Part shown: positions 53,026-62,196 of the stretch, piece by piece
How the letters are laid out: each line of letters starts with the position of its first letter
Numbering within the stretch: position 1 is the first letter of the stretch
Assembly (NCBI GenBank): GCA_038900335.1
Contig: JBBMRB010000006.1
Coordinates: 162,462 to 226,461, forward strand
Length of the DNA: 64,000 nucleotides
Direction: 5' to 3'
From: Rs1 sp038900335
GTDB lineage: Bacteria; Pseudomonadota; Gammaproteobacteria; Pseudomonadales; Balneatricaceae
Made by a program: the position numbers and the translations under genes
Notes under the pieces: model-generated
What the model saw: only the letters and a program-made list of their open reading frames with translations
What the model was told of the DNA's origin: nothing
The model's database searches: none

Positions 53026-55002
53026 TTAGTTATGGCTTAAATCATATAGGCGTTTTGAAGCCTGTGAAGATAACTGACTCATATTTTTTAATTTAGCAGC
53101 ATCTTCAGAGTTCTTTTCACTTATGCCATGGATTCTCTGAGCTAGCAAATGAATTTCATCTGTTACTTTCGCCTGCTCATGTGCAGTAATCGATATAACT
53201 GATGTCCGCTCGTTTATATTAGCAAATGCCTCTACGATATCTTCAAACGATTTCACTGCTATTTCTGAGCGTTCAATCGATTCAGATGATAGATTTTGGC
53301 TACTTGAAATAACAGCAACACCACTTTGAGCTGCCTCTTGTAACTGTGAAATCATCGCTTCAATTTCTGCTGCAGATTCTTGCGTTCTACCAGCTAATGT
53401 TCTTACCTCATCAGCAACTACCGCAAAGCCACGACCATACTCACCAGCTCTAGCAGCTTCTATCGCCGCGTTTAGTGCCAATAAGTTAGTTTGTGCCGAG
53501 ATTGCTTTTATGACATCTAAAACAGAACCCACTTTCTGACTGTCCTCAGATAAACGATCAATAACAACCGACGTTTGATCAAGCGCTGCGGCAAGCTCTA
53601 TAACCGCACTGCCATTTTTAGTCACCATTTCTCGACCATGTGTTACTAGATCTTGCGCCTTACTTGCCGTCTCTGCAGCATCATCGGTGTTATTAGCAAC
53701 ATCGCGAGCACTTGCAGACATCTCATGGATCGCCGCTGCTAACACATTGTTTTCATCTTTTTGCTCGCCAGCACGATCACTCAAAGTTACACTTAATCTG
53801 CTTAGCTCTTGTGCTTCCTCACTAATTCCCTTAGCCTCTACTGCTATTTTTTCGAGTAAGCTATTTAAGTAATTACCATAGTCGTTGACTGATTCTCTTA
53901 GTAGGCCGATCTCATCCATTGTATTAATTTCTAAGCTTGCAGAAGAGCCGCCACTACTTAAAAGTTTAATTTGATCTGAGGTATCTTTCACTGAGCCCAA
54001 TATAACTTTGCTATACCAAATGATGATCAATACAAATAATAAAAGTACCGGGATCATAGTGAAATACAAACTACTTGAAAGCTCTCTAACCGGGCGCTGA
54101 GATATTTCATCAGGCACTATCATACCCACTTTCCAACCTACTGCTGGGAGCTCGTGCACAATCATCGTGCTCGTATCGTTTTGAACAACACCTTTTGGCA
54201 AATGATTTAGCTCACCTCCTTCACGCAATGCTTGGCCAAATGACGCTAATGTGCGATCTTTTGCGACTACTTTATCTAGTGCCGTAAGTGCTAAGCTTTG
54301 GGTGCGTATTTGAGGAAAACTAACTATTTGCTCTGTTTGATCAATGGCAAAGCTATAGCCACCCGTTAATTCGTTTTGAGCACTAAATAAATCAGCGAGA
54401 CCCGATAACATCAAATCAACTGTTGCCACACCCCAAAAATCACCGCTGCGCTCAATTGCTACGGTACATGTCACCATAGGTACTTTTGAAATAGGGTCTT
54501 GATAAGCTTCTGACCAAGCGCATTGACCGGCTGCAAGCTGCTTACCTATTTTGTACCAACCTTCATTGTGATAACCGCTGCCCGCTGGATCGTTATAATC
54601 ATTTAATAATGATAAAGAGCCGTTACTTTCCCTTGCCCAGAAAAAAGAATACCTTTGGCTATCGGCATCAAATTTGTTTGGTTCAGGCCAAATTCCGCCA
54701 CCAGCAATACTGGCATCGCCAAATTTATTCACAAGTTCAGGAAAGTATTTTTCAAATGCATCGCGCTCTAACGGCAGCGTTTTAGCTAATGCGGCTAAGC
54801 TTTGTGTTAAAGCCGCCGTCTCTCTTAAAGTCGTTTTTAAATCATTCGATGTGGCCAGTACTTGTGCTCGCGCCTCATTTTCCACTTGCTGCTGTATGAT
54901 TGGTAACGCTAGAAACTGCATAACAACATAAATGAGAGCACCTGCAGCTATTAGCAATGCAATACTTATAGAGGTAATTTTTTTACTTATTGTAAATACC
55001 AT
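53026..55002 (-). CDS. methyl-accepting chemotaxis protein with dCache sensor
   Basis: A 658-residue chemoreceptor. TM1 is at about residues 8-33. A periplasmic dCache domain follows (FFWARESNGSLSLLNDYND; AWSEAYQDPISKVPMVTC; GVATVDLML), then TM2 at about 309-333 and a HAMP-like linker. The cytoplasmic signalling tip is intact (SAQTNLLALNAAIEAARAGEYGRGFAVVADEVR). dCache domains often bind amino acids or quaternary amines. Its neighbour is proX, 280 bases away on the same strand, so betaine or a related amine is a reasonable, untested guess for the ligand. Confidence 0.93.
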   Translation of the reverse strand: MVFTISKKITSISIALLIAAGALIYVVMQFLALPIIQQQVENEARAQVLATSNDLKTTLRETAALTQSLAALAKTLPLERDAFEKYFPELVNKFGDASIAGGGIWPEPNKFDADSQRYSFFWARESNGSLSLLNDYNDPAGSGYHNEGWYKIGKQLAAGQCAWSEAYQDPISKVPMVTCTVAIERSGDFWGVATVDLMLSGLADLFSAQNELTGGYSFAIDQTEQIVSFPQIRTQSLALTALDKVVAKDRTLASFGQALREGGELNHLPKGVVQNDTSTMIVHELPAVGWKVGMIVPDEISQRPVRELSSSLYFTMIPVLLLFVLIIIWYSKVILGSVKDTSDQIKLLSSGGSSASLEINTMDEIGLLRESVNDYGNYLNSLLEKIAVEAKGISEEAQELSRLSVTLSDRAGEQKDENNVLAAAIHEMSASARDVANNTDDAAETASKAQDLVTHGREMVTKNGSAVIELAAALDQTSVVIDRLSEDSQKVGSVLDVIKAISAQTNLLALNAAIEAARAGEYGRGFAVVADEVRTLAGRTQESAAEIEAMISQLQEAAQSGVAVISSSQNLSSESIERSEIAVKSFEDIVEAFANINERTSVISITAHEQAKVTDEIHLLAQRIHGISEKNSEDAAKLKNMSQLSSQASKRLYDLSHN

Positions 55003-55440
55003 ATGATTAAATCCTTACTACATAATTATTAAAATTTAGAGGCCTATTATTAGTACCAAACATGCATCTAAACCAAACCTCTTTAAAACCAGATTAATGT
55101 CCAATCACATCAATACTCAGCTGTCATATATTGTCAATAATATGTGCTCTACATAAATGAGCACCAATAGATAACGACATAAACTGCTATCGGCTAGGTC
55201 ATACTTTTGTTAACTACTTTCGCAACTGTGCAATAATTAGTTAATCATTTAAAAACAGGGAAATTGGCGTTACTGCAATAGCCAAATTAGAATAGTGCAC
55301 AGCGTAATAATTAATCTCGTGACGACGCTAACTACACGTGTTGATAGCAGAAAATCAGCGCTTATTAAGTGCAAATAAAGTAGTTCACTTTATTTTTTAA
55401 GATGAAGACAAGCTAAAAAAATGAGCCCTTATCTGCAAGA
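55003..55440. other. intergenic region, nothing recognised
   Basis: A 438-base gap between the leftward chemoreceptor and the leftward DUF2798 gene. It is AT-rich and holds no ORF, RNA gene or clear terminator that I could identify. It must hold the promoter of the chemoreceptor. Confidence 0.4.
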
Positions 55441-55671
55441 TTAGTCATCAGTTTTGATTAAGATAACGACAATTCTTCTAACTAAGGGGGCAACCATTAA
55501 TACGGCAGGAAAAGCGACGATAAAAGCAAAAGACCATGATTTTAACCAAATAGCGAGGATGTTGTCGACAATTCCGACGTTAAACACACTAATGACGAAA
55601 GACATAATACATGACATAAATAGCGCCATAAAAAAAGAAAAGACGTAGCTGGTATATTTTTTCGAAATCAA
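55441..55671 (-). CDS. DUF2798 family small membrane protein
   Basis: A 76-residue protein with two predicted membrane helices (YVFSFFMALFMSCIMSFVIS and FAFIVAFPAVLMVAPLVRR). The IVAFPAVLMVAPLVRRIV end is the hallmark of DUF2798. Its function is unknown. It lies just left of a decayed siderophore-permease fragment. Confidence 0.8.
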   Translation of the reverse strand: MISKKYTSYVFSFFMALFMSCIMSFVISVFNVGIVDNILAIWLKSWSFAFIVAFPAVLMVAPLVRRIVVILIKTDD

Positions 55672-55775
55672 AATTTAATCACTTCCCAAGCTTAATACTG
55701 ATATTAATGTTTAAGTTCTACCTTAGCGATGCTGATGCCAATTAAGCGATAAATCAGCCCTGATATCAACCATAA

Positions 55776-56582
55776 TTATCATTAATTGTAGGTCGCTCAC
55801 ATATTGCTATTGCCATATTAGTGCTCGCACCCAGGGTCTTACAATTATTACGAGTAGGCCAGCACGCTGCTAAATCACTGGGGTTGGCAACCACCCCCAT
55901 GCTCATTATTTTATTTGGCGCCGCTATCTGGCTAATGTCAGCGACGATTACCGCCGTCGGTATTATCAGTTTTATCGGCTTAATTGCACCGAATATTGCG
56001 CGCTTTATCGGCGCGAAGAGTGCCACAGATGAGTTATATTATTCGACTTTATTAGGCGCTCTATTGCTATTACTCGCTGACTTTATCGCCCGTATCGTAA
56101 GCGCTATAACCATTGATATTATTCCCTCAGGTACAGCAACTGCAATTGTTGGCACCCCACTGCTTATCTATCTAGCTTTGCGCAGCTCTCACGCCGAAGA
56201 CCAGCTTTCAATGTCTTCTGTAATCAGTACCAGTACATTAACTTACCGTAAATGTGCGTTAGTGCTCACTGCGGCTATCTTAAGCGCTCTTTCTGCGATG
56301 TACCTTAATAATGATGGCTTAAGCTGGCGTTGGAACATACCAACTGAATTTGATATTAGTACTCGAACTCCACGCATTATCATCGCATTTGCTGCTGGTA
56401 TTTGTATGGCTATAGCGGGTGTGGTATTACAGCGTCTAATCAAAAACCCTTTAGCTAGCCCAGATTTACTCGGCGTAACAGCAGGTGCTAGTGCCGCTAT
56501 AGTTATCACTAGTTTATTGACCGGGAAATTGCTAATAGAGCTGAACCCATTTATCGCTCTTTTAGGCAGTGCAGCTATTTAG
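55776..56582 (+). pseudogene. internal fragment of a FhuB-type iron-siderophore permease
   Basis: An open frame of about 268 codons with no proper start, bounded by TAA at 55773 and TAG at 56580-56582. Its first part matches the C-terminal half of one FecCD permease unit (VGQHAAKSLGL, GIISFIGLIAPNIARFIG, GTATAIVGTPLLIY). After a linker, the second part matches the N-terminal half of another FecCD unit (TPRIIIAFAAGICMAIAGVVLQRLIKNPLASPDLLGVTAGASAA). This is the layout of the double-length FhuB, with both outer ends missing, and no binding protein, ATPase or receptor adjacent. It is a deletion remnant of a hydroxamate-siderophore locus. The surviving part is well preserved, so loss is probably recent. 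Confidence 0.82.
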
Positions 56583-56730
56583 TATTTAGCCCTCATGCAT
56601 CTGTTTTTATTGGTAATGATGCATGGTTGCCATTAATTTTTAAAAAGTGATCCTTAATACTCAAATCACCGTACTAATATCCACCCAATATTAATATGTC
56701 ATACCTGTGGTTTAGGTTAAGGAGTCGATT

Positions 56731-57348
56731 ATTCTTAAACATTTAGCGCATGGCGATTTTAAAAAAATGCCTAAGCGAGTACTTGCTAACTTTATCAATA
56801 GCTTATCAGGCTTTAAAAGTGCCAACCTGATAGCGACACAAGACAGACAAGGCCATCCCAACGTCGCCATTTTTAGCTCCGTTGTCCATCTTGGTGCCTC
56901 TCCTGCTTTAGTTGGCTTTGTCATCAGACCTGATAATAATAATCGCCATACCTTGGATAATATTATCAGTACATCACATTATACAATTAACCAAGTAGCT
57001 GCTGATTTTTATCGACAGGCACATCAGACAGCAGCGCGCTATGCTAGAGATCAAAGTGAATTTAATAAGACCGGTTTATCAACCAGCTATATTGATGAAA
57101 TCCCAGCACCTTTTGTGCAACAAAGCCGATTAAAATATGCCGTTAAACTACTAGAGATAGTACCAATTACGCACAATAACACGCAGTTTGTCATTGGTGA
57201 GATAACAGATGTTATCTGTACTGAAGAAGCCATTCAAGACGATGGCTATATTGATATCCAATCATTGCAGAGCGCTTGTGTTTCAGGGCTTGATAGCTAT
57301 CACGAAACTAAAACCTTATCGCGTTTAGCTTATGCAAAACCTAGTTAG
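56731..57348 (+). CDS. flavin reductase-family (FMN-binding split barrel) protein
   Basis: A protein of about 205 residues in the flavin reductase-like family: NLIATQDRQGHPNVAIFSSVVHLGASPALVGF, the RHTLDNIISTSHYTIN motif and the LEIVPITHNNTQFVIGEI strand pair. The first in-frame ATG is 56767, but it has no ribosome-binding site. The strong TAAGGAG site at 56718-56724 instead points to an ATT codon at 56731 (spacing 6). The extra residues (KHLAHGDFKK) resemble the N-terminus of family members. I therefore propose an ATT start, or a recent ATG-to-ATT change. It may bind FMN and reduce flavins, or act on another oxidised substrate. Confidence 0.8.
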   Translation: MLKHLAHGDFKKMPKRVLANFINSLSGFKSANLIATQDRQGHPNVAIFSSVVHLGASPALVGFVIRPDNNNRHTLDNIISTSHYTINQVAADFYRQAHQTAARYARDQSEFNKTGLSTSYIDEIPAPFVQQSRLKYAVKLLEIVPITHNNTQFVIGEITDVICTEEAIQDDGYIDIQSLQSACVSGLDSYHETKTLSRLAYAKPS

Positions 57349-57384
57349 AAGCAGTTAGATTAGTAAATATGGTTTGAGTATAGC

Positions 57385-57780
57385 TCACTCTTTATCAAAG
57401 CTATCTACTACAATCGCTCCCATTGATGCAGGCATTGTAATCACGATAATACGTTTTATCGCCGTAATAGGATCATCTACAAAAGGTAGTTTATTTAAAC
57501 ATAATAACACTAAGGCGACGACGAAAGCGGTCATCACATATGCGATGACAATGCGAAAAACAAAAACCAATTTTCTTGTTTTAATGTCTTTTTGAAAGAC
57601 ACTACCATAAGTATATATCGTCAAAAACAATACCGACAGTGTCAGCAACATCAGTAAATTTTGTGTCGGTAACATCTCACCTAAACGCCAAGCCTCTTCT
57701 GAGAAAGAAATAGGCACAGCAAGTGCAAAAGCACCTACGAATATCTGGCTAGCATCTTCAAAGTTAAAACTGAATTTCAT
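57385..57780 (-). CDS. DUF2391 family integral membrane protein
   Basis: A 131-residue protein with three to four hydrophobic helices. FVGAFALAVPISFSEEAWRLGE and LFLTIYTYGSVFQ are the typical DUF2391 segments. Its function is not known. It converges with the flavin reductase gene across a 36-base gap and is divergent from the LysR gene at 57970. Confidence 0.8.
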   Translation of the reverse strand: MKFSFNFEDASQIFVGAFALAVPISFSEEAWRLGEMLPTQNLLMLLTLSVLFLTIYTYGSVFQKDIKTRKLVFVFRIVIAYVMTAFVVALVLLCLNKLPFVDDPITAIKRIIVITMPASMGAIVVDSFDKE

Positions 57781-57969
57781 ACAAACCCTAGTGAATATAG
57801 CTTAATGACGAGCAAATGTTATTGTTAAACACATATTTAATATGTGATCATTTGATATAGATAACCTAATTATAGCTTAATATAGGGTATGTATGGGTGG
57901 CTTTTGACATCAAGCTTACTTACACGTAGTTTAACGCACTTAAAAATAACCGGATAACATAGAGCAGCG

Positions 57970-58899
57970 ATGAATAAATTAAGCCCTAGGGCATTAGAAT
58001 ACCTTAATGCGGTCGCTCGCTTTGGCTCATTGCGTAAAGCAGCGGCTAAGTTGGATGTTGACCCCTCTGCCGTCAGTCGTATGTTAGCAGTACTAGAAGA
58101 AGATGTCGGCTTACCTCTTTGGGAGCGAACTAGCCGTGGTAGTCGTATTACTATGGCCGGTAGTGAGTTATTGAATCACTATCGTCAAACGCAAGCTAGC
58201 GAAGTAGCAACATTATCACGCATCCACGATCTTCGCGATCTGCGCAAAGGTGAAGTGAAAATTGCAGTAGGTGAAGGTTTTATTGTGGATTTAATATCAG
58301 CGCCTTTACAGGATTTTATCAGTTGCTACCCAGGCATCCAGATAAGCGTCAAGACAGCTGGTGCAAACGAGGCGATGATGTTAATCAAAGACGATGAAGT
58401 TGATTTTGGTCTTGTCTACGCTTGTCCAAACTCGCCTGATCTACATTGTCATGTCCAAACCTCTCATCCTCTTGATCTTATCGCTCCTGCTAATCATCCT
58501 TTAGTACAAGAAAATAAACCGGTACATTTTAAAGACATTTGCGATTACCCTCTAGCGTTAATAGATAGCTCTTTTGGTATGGGAAGGTTAGTGCGATTAA
58601 TAGAAGAGTTAGAACAAATTTCTTTAACACCAAGCCTTCGTACAAATTCTGTCACTGTACTTAAAAAATATGTCAGCTGCGGGTTAGGTATTACTTTTAT
58701 GCCACAACTGACAGTAGCGGATGAAATAAAAGCAAATACAATTCGCTGTGTTCCTATTGCCCATCAATTAATGGCCGGGGCGAAAGCGCAAGTGGTGAGC
58801 CATAACAGTAGAGAATTATCGATACCGGCAAGAGCATTAATGCAACACCTGCAATCGAGTATGAATTTTTTAAGAGAAGATGCACCTAAGCTGACATAA
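57970..58899 (+). CDS. LysR-family transcriptional regulator
   Basis: A 309-residue LysR protein. The helix-turn-helix is ALEYLNAVARFGSLRKAAAKL with VDPSAVSRMLAVLEEDVGL, and the effector domain starts VKIAVGEGFIVDLI. It lies directly upstream of, and in the same direction as, the TRAP-VanX operon, so it is the obvious candidate regulator of that operon. A 304-base gap between them would contain its binding site. Confidence 0.88.
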   Translation: MNKLSPRALEYLNAVARFGSLRKAAAKLDVDPSAVSRMLAVLEEDVGLPLWERTSRGSRITMAGSELLNHYRQTQASEVATLSRIHDLRDLRKGEVKIAVGEGFIVDLISAPLQDFISCYPGIQISVKTAGANEAMMLIKDDEVDFGLVYACPNSPDLHCHVQTSHPLDLIAPANHPLVQENKPVHFKDICDYPLALIDSSFGMGRLVRLIEELEQISLTPSLRTNSVTVLKKYVSCGLGITFMPQLTVADEIKANTIRCVPIAHQLMAGAKAQVVSHNSRELSIPARALMQHLQSSMNFLREDAPKLT

Positions 58900-59203
58900 G
58901 AAAATGGCTGGCTTTCCTTAACTTGCACTATTAATCAAATAGCTGGTCGGCACTAGCGTTGCATAAAAGTCAACGCATTGGTTATTGAAATGTCAACACT
59001 TCATCGGATAGTCTACAATTTAGGTCAGCTCAAAAGCCTAAACTAAAACACACATGAAAATAATATTTTATCATTCTAAACTGAAAGTCTTAGTGATTAA
59101 TCTGTATCGCTATTATCAATACTTAGGTCTAAAACATGTGACGTTGAATAAGACTCAATGAGTGCATTCGTTTTAATTAAACAATAATTATATGGAACTG
59201 AAT
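58900..59203 (+). other. intergenic region before the TRAP-VanX operon
   Basis: A 304-base AT-rich gap that should hold the operon promoter and the LysR operator. No -35/-10 pair is convincing, and I could not single out one T-N11-A operator from many. No coding frame. Confidence 0.4.
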
Positions 59204-60238
59204 ATGAAAAGTAATAAGACACCCTCTACACGTAATAAATTGATAAAAGCCTGTACCCTGGGCATTGCCGCTCTGGTCACTTCTTTTGCCGTCAATGCGC
59301 AAACAACAATCAACCTTAGCTATAACGGTGCACCAGACGCTGAAAAAAACGCCGTGCATTTATTTGCCAGCAATTTGAAAAAGCTAGTAGAAGAAAAAAC
59401 CAAAGGCGAGCTAAGCCTAAAGCTTTACCCGAACAGTATGTTAGGTGAAGAAGATGAGCGCATGGAGCAGGTGATGAATACACCTAGCTTAAACATCGCT
59501 TCATTTGGTGGCATCTCTCCTCTATTCCCTGAAATTTTTGTTAGTGCTATCCCTTTTATGTTTGCTGATTTTGACAGCGCTCGCACTTTCTTTGATAAAG
59601 GTGAATACTGGAAGCTTGCACAGCAAGAATTCTACAAGCGTACAGGCACTCATATGATGGCAGTCGTTGAAGAAGGTGGTTTCCTTGCTTTCACCAACAA
59701 CAAACGCGCTATTAAATCTCCTAAAGATTTCGAAGGCCTTCGCTTTAGAGCGATGGATAAGAGCCAAGTGGCACTTTATGAGGCATTCGGCGCTTCAGGT
59801 ACACCTATCCCTTGGACAGAAGTTTACATGGGATTACGCACTGGTGTAGCAGATGGCCAAATGAACCCGCCGATGTACATCATCTTAGGTAGCTTACATG
59901 AAGTGCAAAAGCATTTAACACTAGCGAACATTCAATACTCTGATCAATTTTTAGTGGCTAATGATGCGCTGTTAAAAAGCTTAACTCCTGAGCTACGTAC
60001 TGCGCTAGATGCTGCTGTCATTGAAGCGAATGCTACTAACCGAGAAGCGGTAGAGAGCCAAGTTGAAAATCGTATCCAGTTCTTAGTTGATAACGGTATG
60101 CAGGCTTATCGCCCAACACAGGCAGAGTTGGCAGAATTTCAAGCTGTTAGTCAGCCATCATTCTTAAGCTGGTTAAAAGAGCAAAAAATCGAACAAAAAT
60201 GGATTGATATCGCCCTTAAAGATGCTGGTATAAAATAA
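59204..60238 (+). CDS. dctP: TRAP transporter substrate-binding protein DctP
   Basis: A 344-residue periplasmic binding protein. The signal peptide ends at VNA/QTTINL. Family segments are LSLKLYPNSMLGEEDERMEQV, the arginine-containing FEGLRFRAMDKSQVALYEAFGASGTPIPWTEVYMGLRTGVADGQ region and the NPPMYI loop. The start is ATG 59204 with GGAA 6 bases upstream, rather than the ATG at 59192. It heads a dctPQM-vanX operon, and differs clearly from the two orphan DctPs at 2.4-4.7 kb. The substrate is unknown. The VanX-type partner suggests a dipeptide or a D-amino-acid compound. Confidence 0.92.
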   Translation: MKSNKTPSTRNKLIKACTLGIAALVTSFAVNAQTTINLSYNGAPDAEKNAVHLFASNLKKLVEEKTKGELSLKLYPNSMLGEEDERMEQVMNTPSLNIASFGGISPLFPEIFVSAIPFMFADFDSARTFFDKGEYWKLAQQEFYKRTGTHMMAVVEEGGFLAFTNNKRAIKSPKDFEGLRFRAMDKSQVALYEAFGASGTPIPWTEVYMGLRTGVADGQMNPPMYIILGSLHEVQKHLTLANIQYSDQFLVANDALLKSLTPELRTALDAAVIEANATNREAVESQVENRIQFLVDNGMQAYRPTQAELAEFQAVSQPSFLSWLKEQKIEQKWIDIALKDAGIK

Positions 60239-60393
60239 TAAAGTGAGACCTTAGCATGATGTAGCGAGTGATAATGATATAAAGAAAAACAGATAAAACC
60301 TACGTTTATTGATATATGTGAGGATTTTAGTCTGTTTCTAACACAATATCATCGAGCCTAGCCACCATCGTGCAAAGGTCTCAAAGTGTAACT

Positions 60394-60413
60394 AGGCAGC
60401 CTTAGGGTTGCCT
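60394..60413 (+). promoter_or_regulatory. intercistronic hairpin before dctQ
   Basis: AGGCAGCC pairs with GGTTGCCT (one G-U pair) around a TTAG loop, 15 bases before the dctQ GTG start. A longer inverted repeat (TGAGACCTT at 60244-60252 with AAGGTCTCA at 60375-60383) frames the whole spacer. Such structures often protect the binding-protein message or reduce expression of the membrane subunits. The role is inferred. Confidence 0.45.
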
Positions 60414-60428
60414 TTATGAGGGATTAAA

Positions 60429-60914
60429 GTGCGTAAAACATTAATCGATCAATTCTGTAAATTATTACTAGCTGTTGCCACTTTGAGCTTCATTATCAAT
60501 GTCAGCGTGCTAATTTACGGTATTTTTTCTCGCTATTTTATCGGTCACTCTCCTATTTGGATGGATGAGTTATCGCGCTATTTAGTGATAGGCATGGTGT
60601 TACTAGTTATCGCACCCGCTTGGCTTCACAACAAACATATGCGTGTCGATTTTATTGATGCCATGCTGCCTACACCAGCGCTAAACCTACTAAAATTTTA
60701 TATTTGGATACTAACTGTTGCCATTAGCGGTTATATCGCTTGGTATAGCTACCAGTACGCGCTATCTGTCTCTCGTTTTACCACTATAGGCCTTGGTATC
60801 AGTAAGACTATCCCTATCATGGCACTGCCTGTTGGCTTTGCTTGCTTATTTTTTGTAGCGCTACTTAGCGGCCCCAACTTAAAGCGTAATACCACCACTA
60901 CAGCCTCGAGGTAG
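60429..60914 (+). CDS. dctQ: TRAP transporter small permease subunit DctQ
   Basis: A 161-residue protein with four hydrophobic helices. The segment FSRYFIGHSPIWMDELSRYLVIGMVLL, with the conserved WxxExxR-type motif, marks the small TRAP permease. GTG start at 60429 after AGGGA. It bridges DctP and DctM. It lies 190 bases after dctP, with intercistronic structure, and 3 bases before dctM. Confidence 0.92.
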   Translation: MRKTLIDQFCKLLLAVATLSFIINVSVLIYGIFSRYFIGHSPIWMDELSRYLVIGMVLLVIAPAWLHNKHMRVDFIDAMLPTPALNLLKFYIWILTVAISGYIAWYSYQYALSVSRFTTIGLGISKTIPIMALPVGFACLFFVALLSGPNLKRNTTTTASR

Positions 60915-60917
60915 TTC

Positions 60918-62195
60918 ATGTTAATTGCTATGTTTGGCACCTTTATTATTAATGTTTTACTAGGTGTACCACTGTTTCTCAGTCTATTAGTTACCGCTAT
61001 TGTCGGTTTCGTCATTATAGACCCTATACTATTACCTAGAATGCTACCTCAGCAAATGTTTGGTGGCATTAATGTGTTTTCACTGATGGCAATCCCACTA
61101 TTCATACTCGCCGGCAACCTAATGAATGGTGCTGGTATGACAGGGCGACTCATGCGTTTAGCCCATGTGCTCGTCGGCCACTTACGTGGCGGCTTAGGTC
61201 ATGTTAACGTGCTATCTAGTGTATTTTTTGCAGGTGTTAATGGCTCAGCCGTTGCCGATACCTCAGCATTAGGCTCGCTCTTAGTTCCAGCTATGAAAAA
61301 AGAAGGCTACTCTACTGCTTATGCCGCAGGTTTAACGGCAGGTAGCTCTTTGATCGGCCCGATTATTCCACCCAGTATTTTTATGATTTTATATGCATCA
61401 TTAACCAATACTTCGGTTGGTGATTTATTTTTAGCTGGCATTATTCCAGGCTTACTACTCGGTGCCGCCTTTATGGCGATGAATTGGGTTTACGCGTGGC
61501 GTAATAACTTGCCTATTAGTGGTAAGAAACCAAAACTGAGTGAATTTTTACGTGCCCTGTATTACGCCATACCCGCATTAATAGCACCTGTCATTATTGT
61601 CGCCGGTATTGTCTTTGGCTTAGTAACACCAACAGAGTCAGGCGCTTTAATCGTCGCTTATGTCGCTCTTATTGGTCTTATTTCTAAAGAATTAAAGCTA
61701 TCAGCGATTTATTCAGCATTACGTAGCACCGCTATTTTAACATCAACCATTTTTATTATTATGGCTGCCTCCTCAGTTATTAGTTGGCTGTTATCCTATG
61801 CGCAAGTGCCGGCACAATTTGCCAGTATGCTAGCCCCTTTTCAGGACAACCCAATACTGTTGTTATTTATGCTCAGCGGCATTACCTTTTTAACAGGTAT
61901 GTTTATGGAGGAGGTATCAGCGCTTATACTATTAACGCCTATCTTTTTACCTGTCGCCATGATGGCAGGTATTGATCCCGTACACCTAGGAATAGTAGTG
62001 ACCCTCAACATCACCATCGCTTTGATTACACCGCCAATGGGGGCGTGTGTATTTGTCGCAGCAGCTGTCAGTGAAATCAATATCGTTTCTTTATTTAAAA
62101 CAATATGGCCATTCGTTTTATTAGCGATATCAGTATTAATACTGTTAATTATATTCCCGCAAATAACCTTACTACTGCCCAATCTGGTGGCATAA
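60918..62195 (+). CDS. dctM: TRAP transporter large permease subunit DctM
   Basis: A 425-residue polytopic permease with about twelve helices. Signature segments are FVAGVNGSAVADTSALG-like (FAGVNGSAVADTSALGSLLVPAM), SSLIGPIIPPSIFMILYA and GIVFGLVTPTESGAL. It uses a sodium or proton gradient to import the ligand delivered by DctP. It is preceded by GAGG within the dctQ end, and the vanX ATG follows its TAA with one base between. Confidence 0.95.
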   Translation: MLIAMFGTFIINVLLGVPLFLSLLVTAIVGFVIIDPILLPRMLPQQMFGGINVFSLMAIPLFILAGNLMNGAGMTGRLMRLAHVLVGHLRGGLGHVNVLSSVFFAGVNGSAVADTSALGSLLVPAMKKEGYSTAYAAGLTAGSSLIGPIIPPSIFMILYASLTNTSVGDLFLAGIIPGLLLGAAFMAMNWVYAWRNNLPISGKKPKLSEFLRALYYAIPALIAPVIIVAGIVFGLVTPTESGALIVAYVALIGLISKELKLSAIYSALRSTAILTSTIFIIMAASSVISWLLSYAQVPAQFASMLAPFQDNPILLLFMLSGITFLTGMFMEEVSALILLTPIFLPVAMMAGIDPVHLGIVVTLNITIALITPPMGACVFVAAAVSEINIVSLFKTIWPFVLLAISVLILLIIFPQITLLLPNLVA

Positions 62196-62196
62196 T

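Noticed and set aside
55772..55790. Fur box before the fhuB remnant
   Set aside because: The stretch ATAATTATCATTAATT is suggestive but matches the 19-base consensus only partly, and AT-rich DNA gives such matches by chance. Kept only as a remark.
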